A stretch of 64,000 nucleotides of DNA from Stakelama portus. GTDB taxonomy: Bacteria; Pseudomonadota; Alphaproteobacteria; Sphingomonadales; Sphingomonadaceae. The notes below the pieces were generated by a model. It was given only the letters and a program-made list of their open reading frames with translations. It ran no database searches and was not told the DNA's origin. Shown in pieces: positions 45,874-53,251 of this stretch (position 1 is its first letter; the number at the start of each line of letters is the position of its first letter). The stretch spans positions 62,001-126,000 of the forward strand of contig NZ_QFZL01000008.1 in NCBI RefSeq assembly GCF_003171655.1, in the 5' to 3' direction. The translations under genes were made by a program, and so were the position numbers.

Positions 45874-47028
45874 ATGAATCCGATTTACGCCGCGATGGGC
45901 ACGACCATATTCGAAGCCATGTCGGCGCGCGCGCGCGCCAGCGGCGCGATCAACCTGGGCCAGGGCTTTCCCGACGGCACCGGCCCACAGGCTGTGCTGA
46001 AGGCGGCTGCCGACGCGCTGACGCAGCGTTCCAACCAATATCCGCCGATGGCCGGAATCCCCGAATTGCGGCAGGCAGTCGCCAACCATTATGCGCGGCA
46101 TCAGGGGCTGAACCTGTCGCCGGACGAAGTGGTGGTGACATCGGGCGCGACCGAGGCGCTGGCGGCGGCGCTGCTCGCGCTGATTTCGCCGGGCGACGAA
46201 GTCATTTGTTTCCAGCCGCTCTATGACGCTTATGTCCCGCTGATCGAGCGGGCGGGCGGTGTCCCGCGCTTTGTCGCGCTGCAACCGCCCGAATGGCGGA
46301 TCACTGCCGAGGCGTTGGAGGCCGCGCTGAGCGACCGGACGCGGCTTGTCCTCTTCAACAATCCGTTGAATCCCGCGGCCACGATGGCGAGCGCGGAGGA
46401 ACTGGCGCTGCTCGCCGATTTCTGCGTCGCCAACGATCTGATCGCAGTGTGCGACGAGGTTTGGGAACATGTAACGTTCGACGGCGCGCGGCATCTGCCG
46501 CTGATCGGCTTTCCCGGCATGCGCGAACGCACGGTGAAGATCGGCAGTGCGGGCAAGATCTTCGCGCTGACCGGCTGGAAAGTCGGCTGGATGTGCGCCG
46601 CCCCCGAATTGCTGCGCGGGCTGGCCAAGGCGCATCAGTTCCTCACCTTCACCACTCCGCCCAATCTGCAATGGGCAGTGGCCGAAGGATTGAACACGCA
46701 GGACGACTGGGTGCAGGCGGCGCGGCACAATTTCCAGCGCTCGCGCGACCGGCTGAAGACCGGGCTGGAAAAACTCGGCCTCGTCACGCTGCCCAGCGCC
46801 GCGACCTATTTCCTGTCGATCGACCTGACTGCCAGCGGCATCGCGCAGGACGATGTCGATTTCTGCAATCATTTGCTCGACACCGTCGGCGTCGCGGCGA
46901 TCCCGGTATCGGCCTTTTACGCGCAGGATGCGGTCACCAATGTCGTGCGGCTGTGTTTCGCGAAAGAGGACGCGACGATCGACGGTGCGCTGGAGCGGAT
47001 GGCGAAGCTGCGCGAAACCGTTGGCTGA
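45874..47028 (+). CDS. PLP-dependent aminotransferase, class I/II (methionine/KAT-like)
   Basis: 384 aa, fold type I. The PLP Lys is K228 in KIGSAGKIFALTGWKVGW; Asn in LFNNPLNPAA and Asp in AVCDEVWEHVTFDG bind the cofactor; C-terminal Arg in NVVRLCFAK binds carboxylate. It is close to YbdL and kynurenine aminotransferase, which use methionine or aromatic donors. ATG at 45874 was chosen; an in-frame ATG at 45841 adds 11 residues. A methionine-salvage cluster starts 1.3 kb away, so it may perform the final transamination (MtnE role); inference. Confidence 0.88.
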   Translation: MNPIYAAMGTTIFEAMSARARASGAINLGQGFPDGTGPQAVLKAAADALTQRSNQYPPMAGIPELRQAVANHYARHQGLNLSPDEVVVTSGATEALAAALLALISPGDEVICFQPLYDAYVPLIERAGGVPRFVALQPPEWRITAEALEAALSDRTRLVLFNNPLNPAATMASAEELALLADFCVANDLIAVCDEVWEHVTFDGARHLPLIGFPGMRERTVKIGSAGKIFALTGWKVGWMCAAPELLRGLAKAHQFLTFTTPPNLQWAVAEGLNTQDDWVQAARHNFQRSRDRLKTGLEKLGLVTLPSAATYFLSIDLTASGIAQDDVDFCNHLLDTVGVAAIPVSAFYAQDAVTNVVRLCFAKEDATIDGALERMAKLRETVG

Positions 47029-47238
47029 GCAAGGATCGCCGCGCGCTGAGTCGCATACCGGCCGTTCCAAAGATGACGAAACTAGCGGCACGCCCCCCCC
47101 TGCCCGTTCCAACACACAGTATTCGAAAATCGAGAAACGCGATCCAGCGCAGGAAATTGCGGGTCATGTGCTGAGCAAAGGCGTGCAAATCCTACATTGC
47201 AAGCGCCTAAAGGCTGCCCAATTTAGGAATTACCTTTT
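47029..47238. other. Intergenic region after aminotransferase
   Basis: About 210 bp without an acceptable ORF or RNA gene, ending in the REP-like palindrome. I see no promoter or terminator that I would trust. Confidence 0.4.
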
Positions 47239-47336
47239 CGTTCGCCCTGAGTAGGGCTGAGCCTGGCGAAGACCCGTATCGAAGGGCCCTTCGATACGCC
47301 ATTTCGACAAGCGCAATGGCTACTCACGACAAACGG
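47239..47336. repeat. REP-like 98-bp imperfect palindrome
   Basis: Two arms of about 48-50 bp are inverted around the centre GGGCCC (47284-47289). The inner part CGTATCGAAGGGCCCTTCGATACG is exact, and the outer arms share CGTTCG/T...GAGTAG with GTCGTGAGTAGCC-like differences. This form (outer CCTGAGTAG, inner GTATCGAAGG) is one I associate with repetitive palindromes in Sphingomonads. A piece of the same end sequence (CCGTTCGCCCTGAG) recurs at 62408. Confidence 0.75.
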
Positions 47337-47354
47337 TTCATGCTAGGTCGGAGT

Positions 47355-48182
47355 CTAGCGCCCCGAACCGGACAGCACGGTATCCCGTGTCAGGTCGATC
47401 CGGATCCGTACCCAGCTGCCCACCTGTTCGCGCCCGCCCTTGCGCGGCGGGCGCACGCGGAATTCCCACGCCATTGCCAGCACTGCCTGGCCCATCCCCG
47501 AACCTTTCGGCCCTTCGGCTTCGAGCTGGCAGTTTTCGACGCGATAGCGCGGTGCGGTCTTGCAGCTGATCAGCGCATAGGCCGGCGCCTGAAGCGTCGA
47601 AAGATAGCCGCGCATCATCTGGCGGCTTGGCCGCTCATACCATTCGGCGCCATAGAGCGGCGATCCGTCGGGCGCGGTGCCGACGACTTCGGAATCGGCG
47701 CGTGCGCCCGGAACACCCGGATCGACCGGGCCATAGGTGCGCGAGGGCCGCGACGGCGTGGCCGGTTGCTGTGTCGGACGGCGCATCGAATCATCGACCT
47801 GCGCCATGTCTTCGGGACTCATCGGAATGAAATTGGGCAGCGGCATTTCGGACGGCGCCTGGCGCACCGGTTGCGGCTGGCTTTGCGGCTGCGGTTGCCG
47901 CTCCTCGGTCGGGCGCTGTTGCGGCTGGGGTTTGGGGGGCTGCGGGCGCTCGCTCGATGCCGTTTCGCTCGGCTCGGAGGCGGCAGGCGCCTCACCCTCT
48001 GCGCTGACGTCGAACACGCTCAGGGTCTTGTCGTTCAAAGGAACGAAGATCCTGGGCGCAATCGTCAGCAGCAGCAGCGCCAGCAACAGTTCAACCGCCA
48101 GCGCGAGCACGAGTCCCGGCGCCCGTCGCTTCAGGCCCGATCGCAGTTGATCCCAATCCACGCGCGGCGCGGCAAATGCCAT
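47355..48182 (-). CDS. Membrane-anchored proline-rich protein, TonB-like
   Basis: 275 aa from ATG 48182. A basic N-terminus, one membrane helix (GLVLALAVELLLALLLLTIAP), a Pro/Gln-rich linker (RPQPPKPQPQQRPTEERQPQ...) and a C-terminal domain with SCKTAPRYRVENCQLEAEGPKGSGMGQAVLAMAWEFRVRPP. The last part parallels the TonB C-domain pattern (GxVxxCxV...FRFRP) in the true tonB at 28.5 kb. It may be a divergent energy transducer or a specialised envelope linker. No exbB or exbD is adjacent. Confidence 0.7.
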   Translation of the reverse strand: MAFAAPRVDWDQLRSGLKRRAPGLVLALAVELLLALLLLTIAPRIFVPLNDKTLSVFDVSAEGEAPAASEPSETASSERPQPPKPQPQQRPTEERQPQPQSQPQPVRQAPSEMPLPNFIPMSPEDMAQVDDSMRRPTQQPATPSRPSRTYGPVDPGVPGARADSEVVGTAPDGSPLYGAEWYERPSRQMMRGYLSTLQAPAYALISCKTAPRYRVENCQLEAEGPKGSGMGQAVLAMAWEFRVRPPRKGGREQVGSWVRIRIDLTRDTVLSGSGR

Positions 48183-48297
48183 GAAACCGAAGTCTTCCCT
48201 AGTGATCGGCGCGTGCCCCGCCCGCCTGAAGCCTTCTCCCAAATGCCCCGCTAGGGTCGCATTGCGACCAAAGCATGTCGGAGCTGAAATATCGGCG

Positions 48298-49350
48298 TCA
48301 CTCGCCGATCCGGTCGAGCACGCCCTTTTCGGTAATATATCCGGTCACCAGCCGCGCCGGCGTGACGTCGAATGCGGGATTTGCCGCCGGCGACTGAGTC
48401 AGACGGATGGTGGTGATGGTGCCGTCCGCCGCCGGGCCGGTTGCCTCGGTCAGTTCCTCGCCGGCGCGTTCCTCGATCGGGATGGCGTCGCCGCTCGGCG
48501 TGTCGGCATCGAACGTGGTGTAGGGCAAAGCGACATAGAAAGGCACGCCATTGTCGTGCGCCGCCAGCGCCTTCAGATAAGTGCCGATCTTGTTGCACAC
48601 ATCGCCATTGGCAGTGACGCGATCGGTGCCGACGATCACCGCATCGACCTTGCCCTGCATCATCAGCAGGCCACCGGCATTGTCGGCAATCACCGTGTGC
48701 GGAACGCCATGATTGCGCAGTTCGAACGCCGTCAGCAGCGCGCCCTGATTGCGCGGGCGAGTCTCATCGACCCAGACATGGACCGGTATGCCCTCGTCAT
48801 GCGCAAGATAGATCGGCGCCGTCGCAGTGCCGTAATCGACGGTCGCGAGCCAGCCGGCATTGCAATGGGTGAGGATATTGATCGGTCGGTCGGGATGCCT
48901 GGCGTGGAGATCGCGGAGCAATTGCAGGCCGCTTTCGCCGATCGCGCGGCACAGATCGACATCCTCGTCGCAAATCGCGTCGGCGCGGGCGAACGCCGCC
49001 TGTGCGCGCTGTTCGGGCGGCAGCGGCCCGACCGTTTTGGCGACTTCATCGAGCGCCCAGCGCAGATTCACTGCCGTCGGACGGGTGTGGAACAGATAAT
49101 CGCGCGCGGCGATCAGGCTTTCGTCCGAAGGATCCTCCGCCAGCGCCATGGCGAGCCCATAGGCCGCCGTCGCCCCCACCATCGGCGCGCCGCGCGTCCA
49201 CATTTCGCGGATCGCGACGGCGGCGTCCTCCATCGTTCGCAGTTCGACCCAGCGGATTTCCCAGGGAAGCTGGCGCTGGTCGAGAATCCGCGCGCCCCGC
49301 CCGTCGGCCGTGCGCATGATCGATCGGGTATGATTGCCTTGCAGGATCAC
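48298..49350 (-). CDS. mtnA: Methylthioribose-1-phosphate isomerase
   Basis: 350 aa. Converts 5-methylthioribose-1-phosphate to methylthioribulose-1-phosphate in methionine salvage; eIF2B-alpha-like fold. Catalytic Cys in [16 protein letters not shown] and catalytic Asp in [19 protein letters not shown] are present, as is [18 protein letters not shown] at 49350 overlaps the stop of mtnC (ATGA), so it is coupled. Last gene of the mtnB-D-C-A run. Confidence 0.95.
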   Translation of the reverse strand: MILQGNHTRSIMRTADGRGARILDQRQLPWEIRWVELRTMEDAAVAIREMWTRGAPMVGATAAYGLAMALAEDPSDESLIAARDYLFHTRPTAVNLRWALDEVAKTVGPLPPEQRAQAAFARADAICDEDVDLCRAIGESGLQLLRDLHARHPDRPINILTHCNAGWLATVDYGTATAPIYLAHDEGIPVHVWVDETRPRNQGALLTAFELRNHGVPHTVIADNAGGLLMMQGKVDAVIVGTDRVTANGDVCNKIGTYLKALAAHDNGVPFYVALPYTTFDADTPSGDAIPIEERAGEELTEATGPAADGTITTIRLTQSPAANPAFDVTPARLVTGYITEKGVLDRIGE

Positions 49351-49982
49351 GGGCGCACCTCCGCCAGCGTATGAACGTCGCCGCCCTGCCCCTCGCGGTC
49401 GATCAGCAGCGCCTGAAGCCCGGCGGCTTTCGCGGCATCGATTTCCGGCTGCATGTCGGAGACGAACAGGATTTCGCCGGGCGGCAGGCCGAGCGCGTCG
49501 GCGATCTTCGCGTAAGACGCCGCTTCGCGCTTGGGGCCGGTGGTGGTGTCGAAATAGCCCGACAGCAACGGCGTCAGGTCGCCCGCTTCGCTGAATCCGA
49601 AGATCAGCTTTTGCGCGGCGATCGACCCGGAACTGTAGATATGGACGGGAATGCCCGCTTCGTTCCAGCGGCGCAGCGCCCCGGGCGTGTCGGGATAGAC
49701 ATGGCCCTTCAGCGTGCCGTCGCGATAGCCCGCATCCCAGATCATGCCCTGCAGCGTCTTGAGCGGGGTTTCCTTGGCATCGGCATCGATCCAGCCGATC
49801 AGCGTCGCGACCGGATCGTCGCCCGGCACCTGTGCCAGGATCGGCGCGACGGCATCCGGGTTCGCGGCGACATAAGCGGGCAGATGCTCACGCGCATAGG
49901 GGAACAGGACATCGGCGACGAACGCGATGCTGCTCGTCGTGCCTTCTATGTCGAGCAGGATGGCTTTGGGCTTTTCAGGCAA
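49347..49982 (-). CDS. mtnC: Enolase-phosphatase E1
   Basis: 211 aa HAD-family enzyme that enolises and dephosphorylates diketo-methylthiopentyl-1-phosphate to acireductone. The HAD catalytic motif is [15 protein letters not shown] (nucleophile Asp in LDIEGT), followed by [16 protein letters not shown] (motif II) and [21 protein letters not shown] (motif IV). Coupled to mtnA through ATGA. Separated from mtnD by a 164-bp intergenic block with several hairpins. Confidence 0.95.
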   Translation of the reverse strand: MPEKPKAILLDIEGTTSSIAFVADVLFPYAREHLPAYVAANPDAVAPILAQVPGDDPVATLIGWIDADAKETPLKTLQGMIWDAGYRDGTLKGHVYPDTPGALRRWNEAGIPVHIYSSGSIAAQKLIFGFSEAGDLTPLLSGYFDTTTGPKREAASYAKIADALGLPPGEILFVSDMQPEIDAAKAAGLQALLIDREGQGGDVHTLAEVRP

Positions 49983-50146
49983 GAGACACTCCGACTCCTC
50001 TCCTTCCGGGAGAAGATATGAAGGCTTGGCGGTGAAACCGCCTAGCCGGAATTGGTGAGGGCGATGGCGCGACCTGCCCTCACCCAGCTACGACCAGGCA
50101 GCAAGCTGCCAGGTCTTCGCATCCCTCTGCCGAAGGGAGAGGGAAA
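49983..50146. repeat. Multi-hairpin intergenic element inside mtn cluster
   Basis: Consecutive inverted repeats: TCTCC/GGGAGA near 50009-50024, GGCGGT/ACCGCC (50028-50042), GGTGAGGGC/GCCCTCACC (50054-50084), GGCAGC/GCTGCC near 50098-50111, and CCCTCT/AGAGGG near 50124-50144. The arrangement is like mobile intergenic palindromic units. Confidence 0.6.
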
Positions 50147-50698
50147 TCAGGCCGGGACGCTTTCGTGGCGCGGAAAGCGATCGGCGATGGCATCGCCGGT
50201 GAAATTGGCGACCCAGCCATCGGGATTGGTGAACAGCCGGATCGCCGTGAAGCGCGGGCTGGGCCCCATATCGAACCAGTGGCGCATGCCCGCCGGCACC
50301 GAAATCAGATCACCCTCGACACACAGCATCGCGAACACCCGATCATCGGTGCGCAGCGTGAACAGCCCTTCGCCTTCGACGAAGAAACGGACTTCATCCT
50401 CCGAATGGCGATGTTCGGACAGGAATTTCGTGCGCAGCGCGCTCTTTTCGGGATGGTCGGGCGCCATGCGGATGACATCGACCGATTGATAGCCTTTCTC
50501 CGCCTTCAACCCTGCGATCTCGGGCGCATAGGCAGCGAGCACCGCGTCCTGATCGGCATCGGCGGGCAGCGGGCGCGTGCCCCATTGTTCGAACCGCACG
50601 CCCAGCTTGCGCAGCTTGGCGGCGATTTCGCCGGGATTGGTGGTTTCGAGGATCGGCGCGTCGGGCGCCGCGGCGTCGAAGATACGAAGCTGGGTCAT
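50147..50698 (-). CDS. mtnD: Acireductone dioxygenase
   Basis: 183 aa cupin enzyme that cleaves acireductone to 2-keto-4-methylthiobutyrate and formate (Fe form) or off-pathway products (Ni form). The metal site is HxH...E in LSEHRHSEDEVRFFVEGEG, with a second His in GMRHWFDMGP. Its ATG at 50698 overlaps the end of mtnB (ATGA), coupling the two genes. Confidence 0.95.
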   Translation of the reverse strand: MTQLRIFDAAAPDAPILETTNPGEIAAKLRKLGVRFEQWGTRPLPADADQDAVLAAYAPEIAGLKAEKGYQSVDVIRMAPDHPEKSALRTKFLSEHRHSEDEVRFFVEGEGLFTLRTDDRVFAMLCVEGDLISVPAGMRHWFDMGPSPRFTAIRLFTNPDGWVANFTGDAIADRFPRHESVPA

Positions 50699-51324
50699 GA
50701 ATCCAGTCCTTTCCTGAAACCGCGCTCGGCAAGCTCAGCGGCGATCAGCCACTCGGTCGCTTCCAGCACGCGTTCGGCTTCATCGATATCCTTGCCCCAC
50801 GCATATAGGCCATGGCTGCGGATCAGATAAGCGGGTGCTGCGTCGGGCAGCGCGAGCGCAGGTGCGATCGCGGCTTCGATCACTGCCATGTCCTGGCTGT
50901 TATCGACGATCGGCAGGCGCACTTCGCTTTCATGCGTCGCGATGCCGGGAAATGCCTTGAGCATTTCATGCCCGCGAAACGCCCAATGGTCGGCATCGGC
51001 GGCGGCACGCGACAGGCCGACCGCCTGTGGCGAATGGCCGTGCAGCACGCCGCCCGCGCCCGGGAAACTGCGATAGACCGCAAGATGCAGCGCCGTCTCC
51101 GCCGAAGGCCTTCCTTCGGTCAGCGGCTTGCCGTCGAGATCGACGCGCATGATGTCCTCGACGCTCAGCCGGCCCTTGTGGCGCCCCGATACGGTGACGG
51201 CGATGCTGCCATCGTCGAGCCGCGCCGAATAATTGCCCGAAGTCGCCGGAGCCCAGCCGCGCGAATCAAGGCGGCGGCCCACCGCGACAAGCGCTTCGCG
51301 CGCCGATTCATAGCTCATCACCAT
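50695..51324 (-). CDS. mtnB: Methylthioribulose-1-phosphate dehydratase
   Basis: 209 aa class II aldolase-fold zinc enzyme. SGNYSARLDDGSIAVTVSGRHKGRL, the zinc site LHGHSPQAVGLSRAAAD and HGLYAWGKDIDEAERVLEATEWL are diagnostic. ATG at 51324 (MVMSYES) is chosen behind GGGGC; ATG 51318 is a close alternative and ATG 51363 lengthens the N-terminus by 13 residues. First gene of mtnB-mtnD-mtnC-mtnA. Confidence 0.93.
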   Translation of the reverse strand: MVMSYESAREALVAVGRRLDSRGWAPATSGNYSARLDDGSIAVTVSGRHKGRLSVEDIMRVDLDGKPLTEGRPSAETALHLAVYRSFPGAGGVLHGHSPQAVGLSRAAADADHWAFRGHEMLKAFPGIATHESEVRLPIVDNSQDMAVIEAAIAPALALPDAAPAYLIRSHGLYAWGKDIDEAERVLEATEWLIAAELAERGFRKGLDS

Positions 51325-51381
51325 CGCACTGCCCCATAGCGCAGCCACGCCGGGGGGCGGCAAGCGATTTCAGACGCGGCG

Positions 51382-52140
51382 TTATTTGCCCGGAATACCG
51401 CTTCCCCGCTTGGCCGGGCCGGACGAGGTCGAATCGCCACGATCGGGCGCCGGTCCTTCGGCCCAGCTACCACCCATTGGCGCCGGTCCGGGCCAGACTT
51501 CATTGTCGGCGACGACCACGTTGAACGCCTCTCCGCCGACATGCCCGTCGACCAGAATCGGCGGCGCCCAGACGCCGCCGGGATCGACCACCGCCTGATC
51601 GGTAATGGTGACAAGGCTGCCGCGCTCGGTCATGCGGAACAGCCGGCGCGCGAATTCGCGCGGCAGGCGGATGCAGCCATGCGACGCCGGACGCCCCGGA
51701 TTATGCCCGGCATGAAGTGCGATGCCGTCCCAGGTCAGCCGCTGCATGAACGGCATCGGCGCATTGCTGTAGATATTCGAACGGTGGAATTCCGCTTTCT
51801 GGAGAATCGGGAATTCGCCCGTCGGGGTTTCGTGCCCGGCCATGCCGGTCGAAACCGTGGCGACGCCGATCAACAGCCCGCCACGATAGACATAGGCGCG
51901 TTGTTCGGGAATGCTGATCGTCACCGACACAGCGTCGCCGATGCCGGTCGAAACGCGCGAAGTCGCGCCGTCGAACCAGCGATACTGGCCGGGCCGCAGC
52001 GATTCGATCTCGCGTGCGTTGGGCATTTCCGTTCCGGTCCCGACAGCGGTCATCACCTGTGCCGATGCCGGAACCGCCGGCAACAACAGCAGCGAGCTCG
52101 CCAAAATCGAGAATCCACGAAGGGTGGCAATCGCCATCAT
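51382..52140 (-). CDS. L,D-transpeptidase (YkuD family), secreted
   Basis: 252 aa. Signal peptide MMAIATLRGFSILASSLLLL...PASA. The YkuD catalytic motif is HNPGRPASHGCIRLP with H154-G-C156, and AYVYRGGLLIGVATVSTGMAGHETPTGEF upstream. It makes 3-3 cross-links in peptidoglycan or attaches proteins to it. The C-terminal tail (about 60 residues) is Gly/Pro-rich. Divergent from a second L,D-transpeptidase across 270 bp containing a TTAACCAT octamer. Confidence 0.93.
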   Translation of the reverse strand: MMAIATLRGFSILASSLLLLPAVPASAQVMTAVGTGTEMPNAREIESLRPGQYRWFDGATSRVSTGIGDAVSVTISIPEQRAYVYRGGLLIGVATVSTGMAGHETPTGEFPILQKAEFHRSNIYSNAPMPFMQRLTWDGIALHAGHNPGRPASHGCIRLPREFARRLFRMTERGSLVTITDQAVVDPGGVWAPPILVDGHVGGEAFNVVVADNEVWPGPAPMGGSWAEGPAPDRGDSTSSGPAKRGSGIPGK

Positions 52141-52182
52141 CGTCCCCAGCTTGCGCCCATACAGAGCGACCTCAATGATTCG

Positions 52183-52190
52183 TTAACCAT
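52183..52190 (+). promoter_or_regulatory. Possible CtrA half-site between two L,D-transpeptidase genes
   Basis: TTAACCAT followed by TTAACG, i.e. two TTAA cores four bases apart, which is shorter than the classical seven-base spacing. Same octamer as upstream of the GGDEF-EAL gene. Confidence 0.3.
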
Positions 52191-52410
52191 TTAACGCTGC
52201 AATAGACAATGGGTGCCATCCGATGGCGCCTTGCTCCGGACCGCCAGTCCCGGAACGACGCAGTTTGAAACGCCCGGAGTTCCCGCGAAACCGAGCAAAG
52301 TCGGCGAAACGGGCATCGGGCACGCCGAACCGTGGAGAATGGGACACAGGTTCTGGGAATATTCGCGACGGAATTTGATATAAGGACGCGTAGCGGGACA
52401 AGGAACGGGC

Positions 52411-53139
52411 ATGAAATCTTCTATGCAGGATGGCCTTGATTCGGTGCGGACGCGCCGGGCATTGCTTCGATCGGCTCTGGTAATGGCTGGCGGCGCCGCC
52501 GTTTCAGCCTGTGCGTCGCGAACAACCACGCTGGCCAGCGCGCCGATGATTCCCGTACCCGAACCCCTGCCCCCCGCACCGATGGTGCCCGCCGTGGTGG
52601 TGGCGCAGCGGCCCAAGGCGCCCGCTGGCGTGCGGCAGGACCTGTTCGAACGGGCGATCGCCGCGCTCGACCGCCATTCGATGCGGATTCCCAATCACGA
52701 CAAGATGGCGATCATCGATTTCGACAATCATTCGGCAACGCCGCGCTTTCACGTGATCACGCTGGGCGATGGTCAGGTGACTTCCTATCTGGTGTCGCAC
52801 GGCAGCGGATCGGACCCCGAACATACCGGGTGGCTGCAGCATTTCTCGAATATTCCCGGATCGAATGCGACGAGCGAAGGCGCCTATGTCGCGTCCGAAT
52901 ATTATGTCGGCCAGCACGATCTTTCGCAGCGGCTCGACGGACTGGACCACACCAACAACAATGCGCGCGACCGTGCGATCGTGGTGCATGGCGCGTGGTA
53001 CGCCAACAGCGACATGATCGACAAATGGGGCAAGCTGGGCCGCAGCCAGGGCTGTTTCGCGGTCGGCGAGAATGTGCTGCCGGTCGTGTTCGATCAGCTC
53101 GGCCAGGGCCGGATGATCTACGCATCGAAGGTCGCCTGA
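52411..53139 (+). CDS. Murein L,D-transpeptidase catalytic-domain protein
   Basis: 242 aa of the YkuD_2-like family. The N-terminus has RTRRALLRSALVMAGGAAVSACAS, which reads as a twin-arginine-like or lipoprotein signal. Catalytic Cys in GRSQGCFAV with upstream His in RAIVVHGAWYA; substrate-side motifs are RIPNHDKMAIIDFDNHSATPRF and VSHGSGSDPEHTG. Unlike the neighbour on the opposite strand it lacks SHGCIRL, so the two are separate families with related chemistry. Confidence 0.88.
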   Translation: MKSSMQDGLDSVRTRRALLRSALVMAGGAAVSACASRTTTLASAPMIPVPEPLPPAPMVPAVVVAQRPKAPAGVRQDLFERAIAALDRHSMRIPNHDKMAIIDFDNHSATPRFHVITLGDGQVTSYLVSHGSGSDPEHTGWLQHFSNIPGSNATSEGAYVASEYYVGQHDLSQRLDGLDHTNNNARDRAIVVHGAWYANSDMIDKWGKLGRSQGCFAVGENVLPVVFDQLGQGRMIYASKVA

Positions 53140-53251
53140 CCCCGCATCGGGCAAACCGGAAGGACTGGCAGCGGCCGCCCTTCCCCTCTATCAGTTCCGG
53201 CATGACACCGATGCCGAACCCGCGCCGCATGGCTGAACGAAAGGCCCGCTG

